DNA of 64,000 nt, taken from Rhodospirillales bacterium (GTDB taxonomy: Bacteria; Pseudomonadota; Alphaproteobacteria; Micavibrionales; Micavibrionaceae). This document shows, one piece after another, positions 16,090-25,483 of the stretch. How positions within the stretch are numbered: position 1 is the first letter of the stretch; each line of letters opens with the position of its first letter. The stretch covers positions 124,001 to 188,000 of the forward strand of contig JACKIQ010000003.1 in assembly GCA_020638365.1 (NCBI GenBank), in the 5' to 3' direction. Under the pieces are notes generated by a model. That model was not told where the DNA came from, did no database searches, and worked only from the letters and a program-made list of their open reading frames with translations. The position numbers and the translations under genes are program-made.

Positions 16090-17823
16090 ATGATTGATTT
16101 CGAAAAACCCCCTGTATGGGAACAGGTCAAAGATTTCAGGATGGGCGAGCTTGAGAAGCTCGACTATTATGGTCGTTATCGCCTGATGCATGCGTTAGGC
16201 CGGGAGTATTCCGGAAATTTGCTGCCTTCCGATGAAGCCTCTTATACGCGTCTTCTCCATCAGGAAGATATGCTGCGAAACCTGTTTTTTATCGACAGTC
16301 TTGAACCAGTCCAGTATTCCGAGGATGCGGAAGCCCTAGAGCGGTTTAACCAGGACGTTATCGATTCCGGCCTTTTCGAAAACTGGAAGCAACAATGGGC
16401 ACGACGTGATTCTCTTGCCCAGCGCGGCGTATTTTTGCAGATCGCGCGCAAGTTCGGGGATGCGCTGGGAGTCGATCTTAGAGTTCGGGATCTAAAATTG
16501 GCTGCGACCGAGATCGTCAATGCCGAGGTTGATCTCAAAGCCGACAACGTCATTCTCAACAACAGCCGGGAAACAGAGCTGGATTTCATGAAGGCTTATC
16601 ACAGCATGGTCTATGCGTGTGCGCGTCTTTATCAGGAAAAACTTCTGAGCGGCGATATTCGATTTGATGAAGGGAGCGATAGAGAGGATCTGGCCTGGCG
16701 GACTTTTGGAGACCTTTCGCCCGTGCGAAGCATGATGTGGGAAGGGTCCGGATTTAACAATTTTATGATGCAGCCGACCCGGAGACACGCGATGTGGCTG
16801 GCCGACGGTGCGCTGGATTCTCTTGCGGCGGCTTATGATCCCGACCGACAGGATGAACTGCGTCAGCAGATCCATCAGGATATGCGCGACCGCTACCTTT
16901 CGCATAAGGTTCTTTATGCGACAAGCATGCCGGTTTATGCGGCGGAGGATGTATGGAATACGCTATCGCCTATTTTTACCAACGATATTAGAGGCTTAAG
17001 CTTGGAGGCGCAGACGCAGGTTGTGCGTCTGGCCAGCAAAATGCACCAGCGAGGCGAAGCTGTCCCCCGACAGCTGGACGACTCTATTGAAAAAATTCTC
17101 GACAGTTATCCCCTGACTGACGCGTACAAGCTTTTCCAGATCGAAAAACAGCGGGAACTGCTTTATGAAATGTCAATGGACGACAAGGTTCTGGACGCTT
17201 GGCAGAACTGGCATGAGTACGACCAGTACCAGCGGTTAAGGTTTTTGCAACATGTCGTAGATATCCATGCGGACGTTTTCGGATGCCGGAGGAGCCGGAT
17301 CGAGCCGGTTGATATTCCGCCTAAAATTGATCCTGAAACGCACAAGAAATATATTGAATACGGCGGATATAAATGGCGGAAGGCGCAAAGCACGATCAGT
17401 ATTAACGTTAACGAAGAATCCGGTACGCTTGATTATTTTTTTGAAGCTTTGAATACCGCCATACATGAGGCTCAGCACGGATTGCAGGATCATCTTGCGC
17501 GCGAATACGAGCGGGGATCACTTAAGCAGGACGATCCCCTTTATGAGCAGGCCCGTTATTTTAACGTCGGGAGTTACGTTTACGTTCACCCCGACCAGAA
17601 CAGGACACACTATCACAATAATCTTTTGGAGCGCGATGCGTTTGCGCTTGGTAACGGTGTGTCTTTCTATTTCGGGCTGGCCAATAATGAGCAGCGGCAC
17701 GAGTATGCGCGCCGTATGAGAACACTCAGCAAGGATCCTGCCAAGCATGATCTGGATATAAGCCGGGGATTTCCGAACGCGCCATGGCACGAGCAACCCC
17801 GAATGCCCGAGCCGGAGGCCTAA
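16090..17823 (+). CDS. Unassigned 577-residue protein with HExxH metallopeptidase-like motif
   Basis: I do not recognise the family. The protein has no signal peptide or membrane helix and is mostly alpha-helical. Near the C-terminus it has TAIHEAQHGLQ (HExxH at about residues 459-463), and about 50 residues later NLLERDAFALG. That layout (HExxH ... E-x2-A) resembles a gluzincin zinc site, and similar HExxH segments occur in phage and plasmid polyvalent proteins. The first 380 residues show no motif I know. It ends directly at the ATG of a 116-residue protein, which suggests a two-gene unit. A TATAAT at 16011-16016 may be its -10 box. Confidence 0.6.
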   Translation: MIDFEKPPVWEQVKDFRMGELEKLDYYGRYRLMHALGREYSGNLLPSDEASYTRLLHQEDMLRNLFFIDSLEPVQYSEDAEALERFNQDVIDSGLFENWKQQWARRDSLAQRGVFLQIARKFGDALGVDLRVRDLKLAATEIVNAEVDLKADNVILNNSRETELDFMKAYHSMVYACARLYQEKLLSGDIRFDEGSDREDLAWRTFGDLSPVRSMMWEGSGFNNFMMQPTRRHAMWLADGALDSLAAAYDPDRQDELRQQIHQDMRDRYLSHKVLYATSMPVYAAEDVWNTLSPIFTNDIRGLSLEAQTQVVRLASKMHQRGEAVPRQLDDSIEKILDSYPLTDAYKLFQIEKQRELLYEMSMDDKVLDAWQNWHEYDQYQRLRFLQHVVDIHADVFGCRRSRIEPVDIPPKIDPETHKKYIEYGGYKWRKAQSTISINVNEESGTLDYFFEALNTAIHEAQHGLQDHLAREYERGSLKQDDPLYEQARYFNVGSYVYVHPDQNRTHYHNNLLERDAFALGNGVSFYFGLANNEQRHEYARRMRTLSKDPAKHDLDISRGFPNAPWHEQPRMPEPEA

Positions 17824-18174
17824 ATGATGTCTGAAGGCGGGTCGTTTGTCATGATCTGGGATGTTGCGGGGGGGTTTATCTCATCGGATGATGAGGAAAT
17901 AGTCGGAGCTATCGGTCTGGATGAAAAGGGCTATCTTCTTGTTGTGGCCTCGGAAACGGAAGAGGCTGATGCGGCGTTGGAACAAGTTTGCGAAAGAGTT
18001 AACAGTCTTCGCGTTATTCATGTCCGAAAAGCGGCGAGCGACGGGTCGGTTTTTACCAGCCAAGCCTATATTTTCAGCCGGGAAGACCCGGATTTCGCCG
18101 AGGCGGTGGCGCACCATCTGACTTACAAGGAATTTTTAAAGCTTTCGGTGTTTAATACTGAAGTGGCGGTATAG
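17824..18174 (+). CDS. Unassigned 116-residue acidic protein, partner of HExxH protein
   Basis: No family is recognised. The protein is small, acidic and without a signal peptide. It alternates short strands and helices (FVMIWDVAGGFI, GYLLVVASETEEADAALEQVC, VIHVRKAAS), which suggests a compact alpha/beta fold. The start directly abuts the stop of the HExxH gene with no gap, so translation is probably coupled. An inhibitor or immunity role for the putative peptidase is conceivable but is only inference from the arrangement. Confidence 0.55.
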   Translation: MMSEGGSFVMIWDVAGGFISSDDEEIVGAIGLDEKGYLLVVASETEEADAALEQVCERVNSLRVIHVRKAASDGSVFTSQAYIFSREDPDFAEAVAHHLTYKEFLKLSVFNTEVAV

Positions 18175-18300
18175 AGTTTTTATAAAGGTTTCGCTGCGTT
18201 GCAGCGTGTAAATTCTTTGACTTGTTTTCAATAATCTGAGAGCTTCGGTTCTCGGCGAATATAACAAAAAAGTAAAGTTTTTCAGAGGTATGAGTGTTCC

Positions 18301-20271
18301 ATGAGTAAGCCGGTAAAGTTTAACAACACGTTTCGTGATTCCTATCAGTCCAATCTCGCGATGCAACCCTCCGCGAAAGAAATTGTTGGGGCTGAGACCC
18401 ATCTGCTGGATGTCGGGTGGCATTCGGCGCAGGGCGGCGGGGGTACATTTTTTCACGTTCCTATCCTGCGCGGGCGTGACCCGTGGGAAGAGCAACGCAT
18501 AGTCCGCAATGCTTATCCTGACATCCCTATGAGCATCCTCGTGCGCGGGGATACACTGGTCGGTTATGACATTAATCCCGATGACGTTATCGAAGCCTAT
18601 ATCCGGCAGATGGCGACAGAAGGAATCAACGGCTTTACTATTTTTGACGGTCTGAACGATACGCGTAATCAGGAGGTCCCTATCCGCGTGGTCAACGAAT
18701 GCCGTGAAGCAGGTGCGGATGTCTACGCTCAGGGGGTGATCTGCCTTGGAGACAGTCCGGCCTTTACTATGGATCTTTACATGGATTCGGCGGACAAGCT
18801 TGTCGGTATGGGTGTGCGCGACCTGTACCTCAAGGATCCGTGTGGTGTCGTTAAACCGGAGACCGTTTATGAATTGGTGAGCCGCCTTAAGGGCAAGTAT
18901 CCACATGACGTTTATCTTCATGCCCATAATACGCATGGGCTGGCTTATGTGGCTTACATGGCCGGTATTGAGGCAGGAGCGGATGCGGTTGACGTCGCTC
19001 ATCCGGGGATGGGTGAAAACGTCGCTCAACCTTCTGCCTTACGTATGCTTGAACTCATCGAGAATCATCCCAACAGGGCTGTGCGGGATCGTGCGCCTAA
19101 ACTGGATATCGAAGCCATAGAGGCGGATATGGAGTCTCTTGCGGCCTTACGCCTCAGGTACCGGAATACGGAGCCGGTTTTTGACCGGGGTGTTTATGAT
19201 GCGCTTTACAAAGCCAAAGGTCCGGGCGGGGCGGCATCCACGCTCAAGCCCATCATGGAAGCCAATATGAAGGCTGTTCTTGGATTGGACTGGAGGCGCG
19301 CCCAGATCGAAATCTACCGCCGTCAGAGCCAGATTCTCGGGCCTTTGGGTTATCCTCTTCAGGTTACGCCTCATGCAAAAAATACGACCGAGCAAGCCGG
19401 GCGCGAGCTTTTCATGGCCAAGCAGGGCAAGGAGCCGCTTACGGAGTTGACTCCGCCGATCATCAAATATCTTACAGGACAGCTTGGGCGCGTTCCTGGC
19501 AATCCCGATCCCGAGCTTGTTCAAAGAGCGCTGGATAAGGCGGGTTTGAGCGAGCCGGTGACCGAACGGGCGGCTTCACGGCTTGCCCCCCGGATGGATA
19601 AAGCCCGGCAATTACTTGCTGATAATGGTGTTACCGACATCAAGGACGAGGATGTTCTGACCGTTGCGATGTGGATGGATGAAAAACAAACGGGACTTAC
19701 TCATGTTCTCAAGAGGGAAAGGGGCGAGCTTGAATCTGTTGCAGAGCCTGAACTTCCATCCTTTTTGCGTGATCCTACAAGCGGTAACGGTGAGCGCCAT
19801 ATGAAGAACGGGCAGCCTGTTCGCTGGCAATTCGAGATCGCCGGGGCGGTCGGGGGAGCCGGGATGCTGGAGATTGTTGCTCAGGAGGCTCTGGAGCTGG
19901 AAAAATACGGGCATTATAAAACCGGAGATATGGATGCTGTGGTCGGTGAGGACCGTGCCGATGCTCTTTATTATGAAACGATGTATCAAAAGTGGAGGGA
20001 CGAAGCCCGGGTGCGGCTTGAAAACTTCGCTGAGGCTGTTCCCGCTATGCTCTATGACGATGGTTTCAGGAGCGGGCAGCTTTATCAGGCCGTTACTATC
20101 GTGAACGATATGCTTGCAGATGTGTGCAAAAAGAAAGGCGTGTCGCAAGGGCACATTCCCGTTGTCAGCCATAGTATGATTGGGGCGTTTCTGGATCAGG
20201 TCAGGAGCGGCGATTACATCGGGGTCGCTGAGCCTGACGGTGTTGGCGAGTTTCAGCCCCAACTCACGTAA
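18301..20271 (+). CDS. Carboxyltransferase-domain protein (PycB/OadA-like) lacking a biotin domain
   Basis: Residues 1-440 or so match the HMGL-like carboxyltransferase domain of pyruvate carboxylase subunit B and oxaloacetate decarboxylase alpha. Visible are FRDSYQSN (metal-binding Asp), FDGLNDTRNQ, the carbamylated-lysine region YLKDPCGVV, and HAHNTHG with the two metal-binding histidines. The conserved post-barrel region follows (LGYPLQVTPHAKNT, LTGQLGRVPGNPDP). The usual AMKM biotinyl domain is absent. The last 180 residues instead form an unfamiliar helical region (GAVGGAGMLEIV, YYETMYQKWRDEA). It may use a separate biotin carrier or act as a decarboxylase. No partner subunit lies nearby. 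Confidence 0.8.
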   Translation: MSKPVKFNNTFRDSYQSNLAMQPSAKEIVGAETHLLDVGWHSAQGGGGTFFHVPILRGRDPWEEQRIVRNAYPDIPMSILVRGDTLVGYDINPDDVIEAYIRQMATEGINGFTIFDGLNDTRNQEVPIRVVNECREAGADVYAQGVICLGDSPAFTMDLYMDSADKLVGMGVRDLYLKDPCGVVKPETVYELVSRLKGKYPHDVYLHAHNTHGLAYVAYMAGIEAGADAVDVAHPGMGENVAQPSALRMLELIENHPNRAVRDRAPKLDIEAIEADMESLAALRLRYRNTEPVFDRGVYDALYKAKGPGGAASTLKPIMEANMKAVLGLDWRRAQIEIYRRQSQILGPLGYPLQVTPHAKNTTEQAGRELFMAKQGKEPLTELTPPIIKYLTGQLGRVPGNPDPELVQRALDKAGLSEPVTERAASRLAPRMDKARQLLADNGVTDIKDEDVLTVAMWMDEKQTGLTHVLKRERGELESVAEPELPSFLRDPTSGNGERHMKNGQPVRWQFEIAGAVGGAGMLEIVAQEALELEKYGHYKTGDMDAVVGEDRADALYYETMYQKWRDEARVRLENFAEAVPAMLYDDGFRSGQLYQAVTIVNDMLADVCKKKGVSQGHIPVVSHSMIGAFLDQVRSGDYIGVAEPDGVGEFQPQLT

Positions 20272-20365
20272 CCTATTGAAATGGCTGTTTTTGTGTTTGT
20301 ATAAGATTGATGTACAATTGATTTTTCTCAAAGCATAACTCTATTGAAATTCTATATCCTCGGGC

Positions 20366-20407
20366 TTGACAGCGAATCGTTCTCAATGTAAATGAGAATG
20401 ATTATCA
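20366..20407 (+). promoter_or_regulatory. Promoter and iron-responsive operator before cupredoxin-FTR1 operon
   Basis: TTGACA at 20366-20371 is a consensus -35 box. TTCTCA-N7-TGAGAA (20380-20398) overlaps the expected -10 region, and TGAGAATGATTATCA (20393-20407) resembles a Fur box. The placement over the promoter in front of iron-uptake genes supports iron repression by Fur or a related regulator. Confidence 0.7.
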
Positions 20408-20435
20408 GGTTCATCTAATGCCAAGGGATAGAATA

Positions 20436-20924
20436 ATGCGTTTTACAAACAGGCTGGCAGTTATCGGCGTTATCGGTTTTCTAGCGATTTCTTCTGCTCC
20501 GGCGCTTGCTATGCAGGATGTTACGATCGTCATTAAGGATCACAAGTTCGAGCCTTCCACTGTTGAAGTTCCTCCCGGCGAGAAGATCAAGCTCATCATC
20601 GACAATCAGGATTCCACGCCTGAGGAATTCGAGAGCCGTGATTTAAACCGCGAAAAGATTATCCGTGGCAACAGCAAGGGTGTTGTTCTGATAGGGCCTC
20701 TTGAGGAAGGAACCTACAGCTTTTTCGGAGAGTTTAATATGGGTACAGCGCAGGGCACAATCGTAGTCAAGGCGCTAGGTTCTGTTGATGGAGAGGAAGC
20801 TAACGATGTCGAGGTGTCTTCTGGTTCATCAGGTGGAGCGCAGGAAAAGGATGAAGATCTAAAACGAGCGCTTGATACAGGTAACAGCACAGTGCCTGTT
20901 CCATTGGAGCCTATTAGCAAGTAA
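20436..20924 (+). CDS. Periplasmic cupredoxin-like protein of iron uptake system
   Basis: From ATG 20436 (AGGG site eight bases before; an ATG at 20418 has none) the product has a signal peptide ending APALA. A cupredoxin-like domain follows (IKDHKFEPSTVEVPPGEKI, NQDSTPEEFES, GTYSFFGEFNMG). This is the EfeO N-terminal/cupredoxin_1 type, which partners FTR1 iron permeases. The usual copper-ligand histidines are mostly replaced; only HKF is seen and the terminal region ends in FNMG. A polar Ser/Gly/Glu tail follows. It lies 22 bases before the permease gene, behind a Fur-type operator. Confidence 0.82.
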   Translation: MRFTNRLAVIGVIGFLAISSAPALAMQDVTIVIKDHKFEPSTVEVPPGEKIKLIIDNQDSTPEEFESRDLNREKIIRGNSKGVVLIGPLEEGTYSFFGEFNMGTAQGTIVVKALGSVDGEEANDVEVSSGSSGGAQEKDEDLKRALDTGNSTVPVPLEPISK

Positions 20925-20946
20925 GAGTTTTTAGAGGGAACCGTTC

Positions 20947-21786
20947 ATGTTTTCGACCGCTGTTATCGTTTTTCGCGAAGTCTTCGAAATTGTTTTGATC
21001 GTTGGCATCGTTCTGGCGGCGACGAAGGCCGTGCCAAAACGCTGGGTGGCGGTCGGGATCGGGTTTGCCGGCGGTCTTATTGGTTCGTTACTGGTTGCGT
21101 TCTTCACCGGGCAGATTTCCGAGTTTGCGGAAGGGATGGGGCAGGAGTATTTTAATGCCGGGATCCTGTTTACAGCGGCGGCTTTTATCGGCTGGACGCT
21201 GATCTGGATGAAACGGCACGCGCGGGAAATGAAAGCTCATTTTACACGTGTGGGTGAGGCGGTAGCGACAGGGACATTGCCTTATATCAGTATTTCGATT
21301 GTTATTGTCCTAGCGATATTGCGCGAGGGTGCGGAAATTTCCCTGTTTCTCTCCGGACAGTATTACGTGGGCATAGCCAGCGGGGCGGAGCTTGCTGCGG
21401 GATCAGCCATAGGTTTCGTTGCAGGCGCTTTCGTAGGTATTTTACTTTATCTGGGTCTGATTCGTATTTCCACGCGGGCTTTTTTGCAGATCACTAGCTG
21501 GCTTCTGGCTCTGGTGGTGGCCGGGATGATTGTCCAAGGCATCGGCTTTTTAAGTGCAGCCGGGATGTTTGAAGACCTTTCCTACACTCTTTGGGATAGT
21601 TCGTGGGTTTTAGCGGAAGATAATCTTTTAGGCAAAAGTATGAAAGCCCTTGTCGGATACACGGCGCAGCCTTCGGCAATTCAGTTGATTGCATTTATCG
21701 CAACGATGGGTTTTCTGGCACTTGCTCTGAAAATTGCCGGACGGCCGCAAAAACGTGTCGCGGAAGCAGCCGTTCCGGCGGAGTGA
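20947..21786 (+). CDS. FTR1-family iron permease
   Basis: This is a seven-helix permease of the FTR1/EfeU family, which imports ferric iron after oxidation or handling by a periplasmic partner. The two glutamate motifs typical of the family are present: FREVFEIVLIVGI in helix 1 and LREGAEISLFLSG in helix 4 (REGxE). Length (279 aa) is normal. A GAGGGA ribosome site precedes the ATG. The upstream cupredoxin gene and Fur-like operator indicate an iron-starvation operon. It converges on the RimK-like gene without a clear terminator. Confidence 0.92.
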   Translation: MFSTAVIVFREVFEIVLIVGIVLAATKAVPKRWVAVGIGFAGGLIGSLLVAFFTGQISEFAEGMGQEYFNAGILFTAAAFIGWTLIWMKRHAREMKAHFTRVGEAVATGTLPYISISIVIVLAILREGAEISLFLSGQYYVGIASGAELAAGSAIGFVAGAFVGILLYLGLIRISTRAFLQITSWLLALVVAGMIVQGIGFLSAAGMFEDLSYTLWDSSWVLAEDNLLGKSMKALVGYTAQPSAIQLIAFIATMGFLALALKIAGRPQKRVAEAAVPAE

Positions 21787-21812
21787 GTTTTTCAACAGGC
21801 AGGAAAATCTTA

Positions 21813-22760
21813 TCAGGCCGCCGTGTTTGTCGCGTACGGGATTCTGTCCTCCATCCAGACGCCGATGCCCTGATCGAAAAGCGCCTTACCCTTAACGGTA
21901 TAGTCGAGTATCGCTCCGGCGACGTCGACTCCTGCGATTTTTTCCAGACCGTTTTCGCCGCAGAAGTCAGGGGAAACATTTATTTCTATGACCAGCGGCC
22001 CGCGATTGGAACGAATAATGTCCACACCCGCAATGTTGATGCCGATAGTTTTGCAGGCGTCGAGAGCGAGTTGTTCTTCTTCGGGCGTGATTGATGTTTT
22101 AAAGCCTGCACCGCCTAAGGCAATGTTCGCGCGGAAATCACCGTCTTGAGATTTACGTTCCATCGTCGCTACGACCTTGCCGCCGACAACAAAAACACGC
22201 AGGTCGGTACCGGCGGATTCTTCTATAAACTCCTGTACGATAAGCGGAGCAGAAAGCTGCTTGAATGTCTTCAGGATGTTTTTAGCATGTTTGATGTCAT
22301 CGGCAAGGAAGACACCTATTCCTTCAGTACCCTCAATCAATTTTACGATCAAAGGTGTTCCGCCTACAGTCTTGATGATGTTGTCGAAGTCCTCTTTTGA
22401 ATATGCGAAGCCTGTCTTAGGGAACGGGATGCCGCCCCGGATGAAATGCTGAAGGCAGCGAAGCTTGTTTCTTCCGACTTCGATGGAGAAGGCTGAGTCA
22501 GTCGTGTAGTACTTCAGTGCCTGGAACTGCCTGAGGATTGTTGTTCCGTAATCCGTGTAGCTGACGTTAATTCTTGGTATAATCGCGTCGAAATGGCCAA
22601 CGTTTTTTCCTTCATAATACAGAACGGGTTCTTCTGTGCAGGCGCTTATACTGCATTTGAAAAGAGGTAACGCAATGACTTCGTGTCCCTTTTCCTTCCC
22701 TGCTTCGATCAGCCGTTCGTCTTCGTCTTGTTGCGATGTCGTCAGTATGCCTATACGCAT
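21813..22760 (-). CDS. Second RimK-like ATP-grasp ligase
   Basis: The 315-residue protein is a paralog of the RimK encoded at 9373-10284. Shared segments are LIEGTEGIGVFLA, LIVQEFIEESAGTDLRVFV, MERKSQDGDFRANIALGG and VIEINVSPDF, which form the ATP-grasp active site. The C-terminus is about 20 residues longer and ends in a distinct segment (DQGIGVWMEDRIPY). Substrates of RimK paralogs include S6, cofactors or small peptides; the substrate here cannot be told. It is divergent from the DUF1800 gene and has no rimB neighbour. Confidence 0.88.
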   Translation of the reverse strand: MRIGILTTSQQDEDERLIEAGKEKGHEVIALPLFKCSISACTEEPVLYYEGKNVGHFDAIIPRINVSYTDYGTTILRQFQALKYYTTDSAFSIEVGRNKLRCLQHFIRGGIPFPKTGFAYSKEDFDNIIKTVGGTPLIVKLIEGTEGIGVFLADDIKHAKNILKTFKQLSAPLIVQEFIEESAGTDLRVFVVGGKVVATMERKSQDGDFRANIALGGAGFKTSITPEEEQLALDACKTIGINIAGVDIIRSNRGPLVIEINVSPDFCGENGLEKIAGVDVAGAILDYTVKGKALFDQGIGVWMEDRIPYATNTAA

Positions 22761-22925
22761 GCTTCTATCCCCTTCTTCTTCTCTTTTTCATGTCGGCACG
22801 AGTTTAGGGGTGGGCTTCGGATGAGTCAAATTATTCGTTTATTTCATAGGGTTGTAATAATTTAAAAGGGTTTCGTATTTTTGTTTCGTATCAGTTTTTG
22901 TGTTTAAAGGATTTTGATATCGAGT

Positions 22926-24260
22926 ATGAGTTCAAGTTGGGATCAATATATAGCGCTTAGCAGGTTTGGTTACGGTCCTGATCGAGAGGAAGGGCTTGGT
23001 TTTTACAGGGGCAGACCGCTTGACCGTCTTATCGATCAGATTACAGATCCCCGTCTGCCCAAGCATCTAACGGATCATGGTGGTATTGAGCTTTCCTATA
23101 AATTTCTTTCAGCGGCGCGGAAAAACAAGACCAAGGAATTAGTCAGGCTGGCGCGGAAGGCGATGCGTGACAATTATATGGGTTTTGTTTATGACCTGTT
23201 TCTTCATCGACAGAAGACGGATCAGCCTTTTATAGAGCGTTTGTGCGCATTCTGGAGTAATCATTTTACCGTTTCAATCGACAAGCCTGTCGTTCTGGGG
23301 CTATTGCGCGATTATGAATACACAGCTATTCGACCGTATATTACGGGGAGATTTGCCGATATGCTGATTGCTGTGGCGTCGCATCCAGCGATGCTGCTTT
23401 ATCTGGATAACGCGCAGTCCTTCGGGCCGAATACGTTATTTGCACGTTTTGCCAAGCGCGGCCTTAACGAGAATCTCGCGCGGGAAATTCTGGAGCTGCA
23501 TACAATCGGGGTGGATGCAGGCTATTCGCAACACGACGTGATCGCGTTCGCCAAGATGCTGACCGGGTGGAGCCTCGAACTTCGGCAGAATAGGACGCCC
23601 TATCCGAAATTCCATTTTCATGCGCGCGGACACGAGCCGGGGCCCAAAACCCTTCTTGGCCGAACATACAAGGAAGACGGCATAAATGAGGCCAAAGCAG
23701 CCTTGAGCATGCTGGCTACTCATCCGCGTACGGCAAGAAGACTGGCAACCAAAATGGCCCGGCATTTTATCAGCGACAAGCCATCCTCGAACCTGATTAT
23801 GAAGATGGAACAGGCTTTTTTGCGTGGTGGCGGAGACCTGTTTGCGATGACACAGGCGATGCTCAGACATTCGGAGAGCTGGTTGCAGGATCTTCGTAAG
23901 GTCAAGACTACTCCTGATTATATCGTTTCGAGCTTTCGTGCTCTTGGTTTCCAGCCGAAGGAATTTCACACGGTTACCTCCTTGCACAGTTTGGATTACC
24001 TACCGTTCAAAGCGCCAGACCCACAAGGTTTTTCCGATGACAATTCGTACTGGGCGGCGCCAGGGGCGCTGGTCAAGCGTGCAGAATGGGCTCAGGAGGC
24101 CGCCGTTCGGATCAAGGGTAAATATGATCCCTTTATGTTAGGGAAACAATTATTCGGGCCGTATTTGTCTAACAGTACCGCATTTGCACTGAAAGGCGCA
24201 GAAAGCCAAAGTCAGGGGCTGACGCTTTTACTTATGAGCCCGGAATTTCAGAGGCGATAG
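22926..24260 (+). CDS. DUF1800 domain protein
   Basis: The 444-residue product matches the DUF1800 family. N-terminal SRFGYGP leads into a helical domain, then FVYDLFLHRQKTDQPF, LCAFWSNHFTVS, NENLAREILELHTIGVDAGYSQ and the FHARGHEPGPKTLLG region. These proteins occur with DUF1501 partners; their biochemical role is not established. I start at ATG 22926, although a TTG at 22914 is in frame and the ribosome site is poor for both. No signal peptide is visible. The DUF1501 gene follows after 11 bases. Confidence 0.88.
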   Translation: MSSSWDQYIALSRFGYGPDREEGLGFYRGRPLDRLIDQITDPRLPKHLTDHGGIELSYKFLSAARKNKTKELVRLARKAMRDNYMGFVYDLFLHRQKTDQPFIERLCAFWSNHFTVSIDKPVVLGLLRDYEYTAIRPYITGRFADMLIAVASHPAMLLYLDNAQSFGPNTLFARFAKRGLNENLAREILELHTIGVDAGYSQHDVIAFAKMLTGWSLELRQNRTPYPKFHFHARGHEPGPKTLLGRTYKEDGINEAKAALSMLATHPRTARRLATKMARHFISDKPSSNLIMKMEQAFLRGGGDLFAMTQAMLRHSESWLQDLRKVKTTPDYIVSSFRALGFQPKEFHTVTSLHSLDYLPFKAPDPQGFSDDNSYWAAPGALVKRAEWAQEAAVRIKGKYDPFMLGKQLFGPYLSNSTAFALKGAESQSQGLTLLLMSPEFQRR

Positions 24261-24271
24261 GAGAGTGAGCC

Positions 24272-25456
24272 ATGCCCGAGTACGAAATTTCAAGGCGGAA
24301 TTTTCTTAAGGGCTCGCTTTGTGCCTGCATAGCGCCTGCATTCCTGATGGGGTATCCGGGCCTGTCTTTTGCCGATGTGCCAACCGATAAGCGGCTCGTA
24401 CTGGTCTTTTTGCGCGGCGGCCTGGATTCCTTAAGTGCCGTGGTTCCTTATGCTGATCCGGGTTACAGGTTGGTTCGAGGAAAACTTGCTGTCAGCCAGA
24501 AAGATTTACTCGATGCGGACGGGTTTTTCGCCTTTCACAATAAAATGAAACCGCTGCACGAATTGTATCAAAAGAAAGAGCTTGCCGTCATCCATGCGGT
24601 CGCTACGCCGTACAGGGAGCGCTCCCATTTCGATGCACAAGATTTACTGGAGAACGGTACGGCCAAACCGAACGGCACAGATTCGGGCTGGTTGAACAGG
24701 GCCATTCAGGTGATGGGCGGGCGTAGCGGCGAATCCGCGCTGGGACTTTCCGTCGGGCCAAGCCGACAAGCCGTGTTACGGGGAGATGCTTCCGTTACGT
24801 CCTGGTCCCCGTCTTACTTGCGCGATGTTAATGAAGACCTTATTTCCCGTATCGCACGTATGTATGAGCATGACGAACTCCTTCACAGGAACCTTGGTAT
24901 CGCTCAGGAGAACATGGGTATTGCCGATACAAAGGGGAAGGTCGGGCGAGGCGACCGGGCCTTCATACCGGCGATGGAAGCGGCTGCCAAGTTTCTTGTC
25001 AGGCAAGACGGTCCGCGCATTGCTGTAGTTGATCTAGGCGGGTGGGATACTCATGTGAACCAGAACGGACGGTTATCAAACCTTCTGGGTATCTTGTCCG
25101 AAGGCATTACTAAGTTCCGGTTAAAGACGCCTGATGATATCTGGAATAAAACGATTGTCTACGTTGTCAGCGAGTTCGGACGAACAGTCCGTCCCAACGG
25201 GTCAAATGGAACAGATCACGGCACGGCGGGGATGTCGATGGTCATCGGCGGGCGTATTCAGGGCGGGCGCGTGATTAGCCAGTGGCCGGGCCTTTCCGAA
25301 AATAAACTTTTCCAGAGACGCGATCTTATGCCGACAACGGATCTACGCGCGGTTTCCAAGACTCTGCTTGGGGTACATTTCGGTTTGTCGCCGGGTGCGA
25401 TCGGACGGGACATTTTGCCCGGAACTTCCGGGCTGGCTCCCGTTGATCTTTTTTAG
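24272..25456 (+). CDS. DUF1501 domain protein with Tat signal
   Basis: This 394-residue protein starts with a twin-arginine signal (EISRRNFLKG, then a hydrophobic stretch ending LSFA), so it is exported folded. The rest is a DUF1501 domain, related to the alkaline phosphatase/sulfatase fold. Visible segments are LVFLRGGLDSLS, HNKMKPLHELYQK, ERSHFDAQD, VDLGGWDTHVNQNG, SEFGRTVRPNGSNGTDHGTAG and VIGGRIQGG. DUF1800/DUF1501 pairs are widespread, but their substrate is unknown. GGAGAG precedes the ATG. It ends 28 bases before a convergent gene. Confidence 0.9.
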   Translation: MPEYEISRRNFLKGSLCACIAPAFLMGYPGLSFADVPTDKRLVLVFLRGGLDSLSAVVPYADPGYRLVRGKLAVSQKDLLDADGFFAFHNKMKPLHELYQKKELAVIHAVATPYRERSHFDAQDLLENGTAKPNGTDSGWLNRAIQVMGGRSGESALGLSVGPSRQAVLRGDASVTSWSPSYLRDVNEDLISRIARMYEHDELLHRNLGIAQENMGIADTKGKVGRGDRAFIPAMEAAAKFLVRQDGPRIAVVDLGGWDTHVNQNGRLSNLLGILSEGITKFRLKTPDDIWNKTIVYVVSEFGRTVRPNGSNGTDHGTAGMSMVIGGRIQGGRVISQWPGLSENKLFQRRDLMPTTDLRAVSKTLLGVHFGLSPGAIGRDILPGTSGLAPVDLF

Positions 25457-25483
25457 GTTGTCTTTACAGGGTAGTGCAGATCC

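Noticed and set aside
18290..18304. Four-codon upstream frame overlapping the start of the carboxyltransferase gene
   Set aside because: The only AGAGG site is one base from its ATG, too close for initiation; likely chance.
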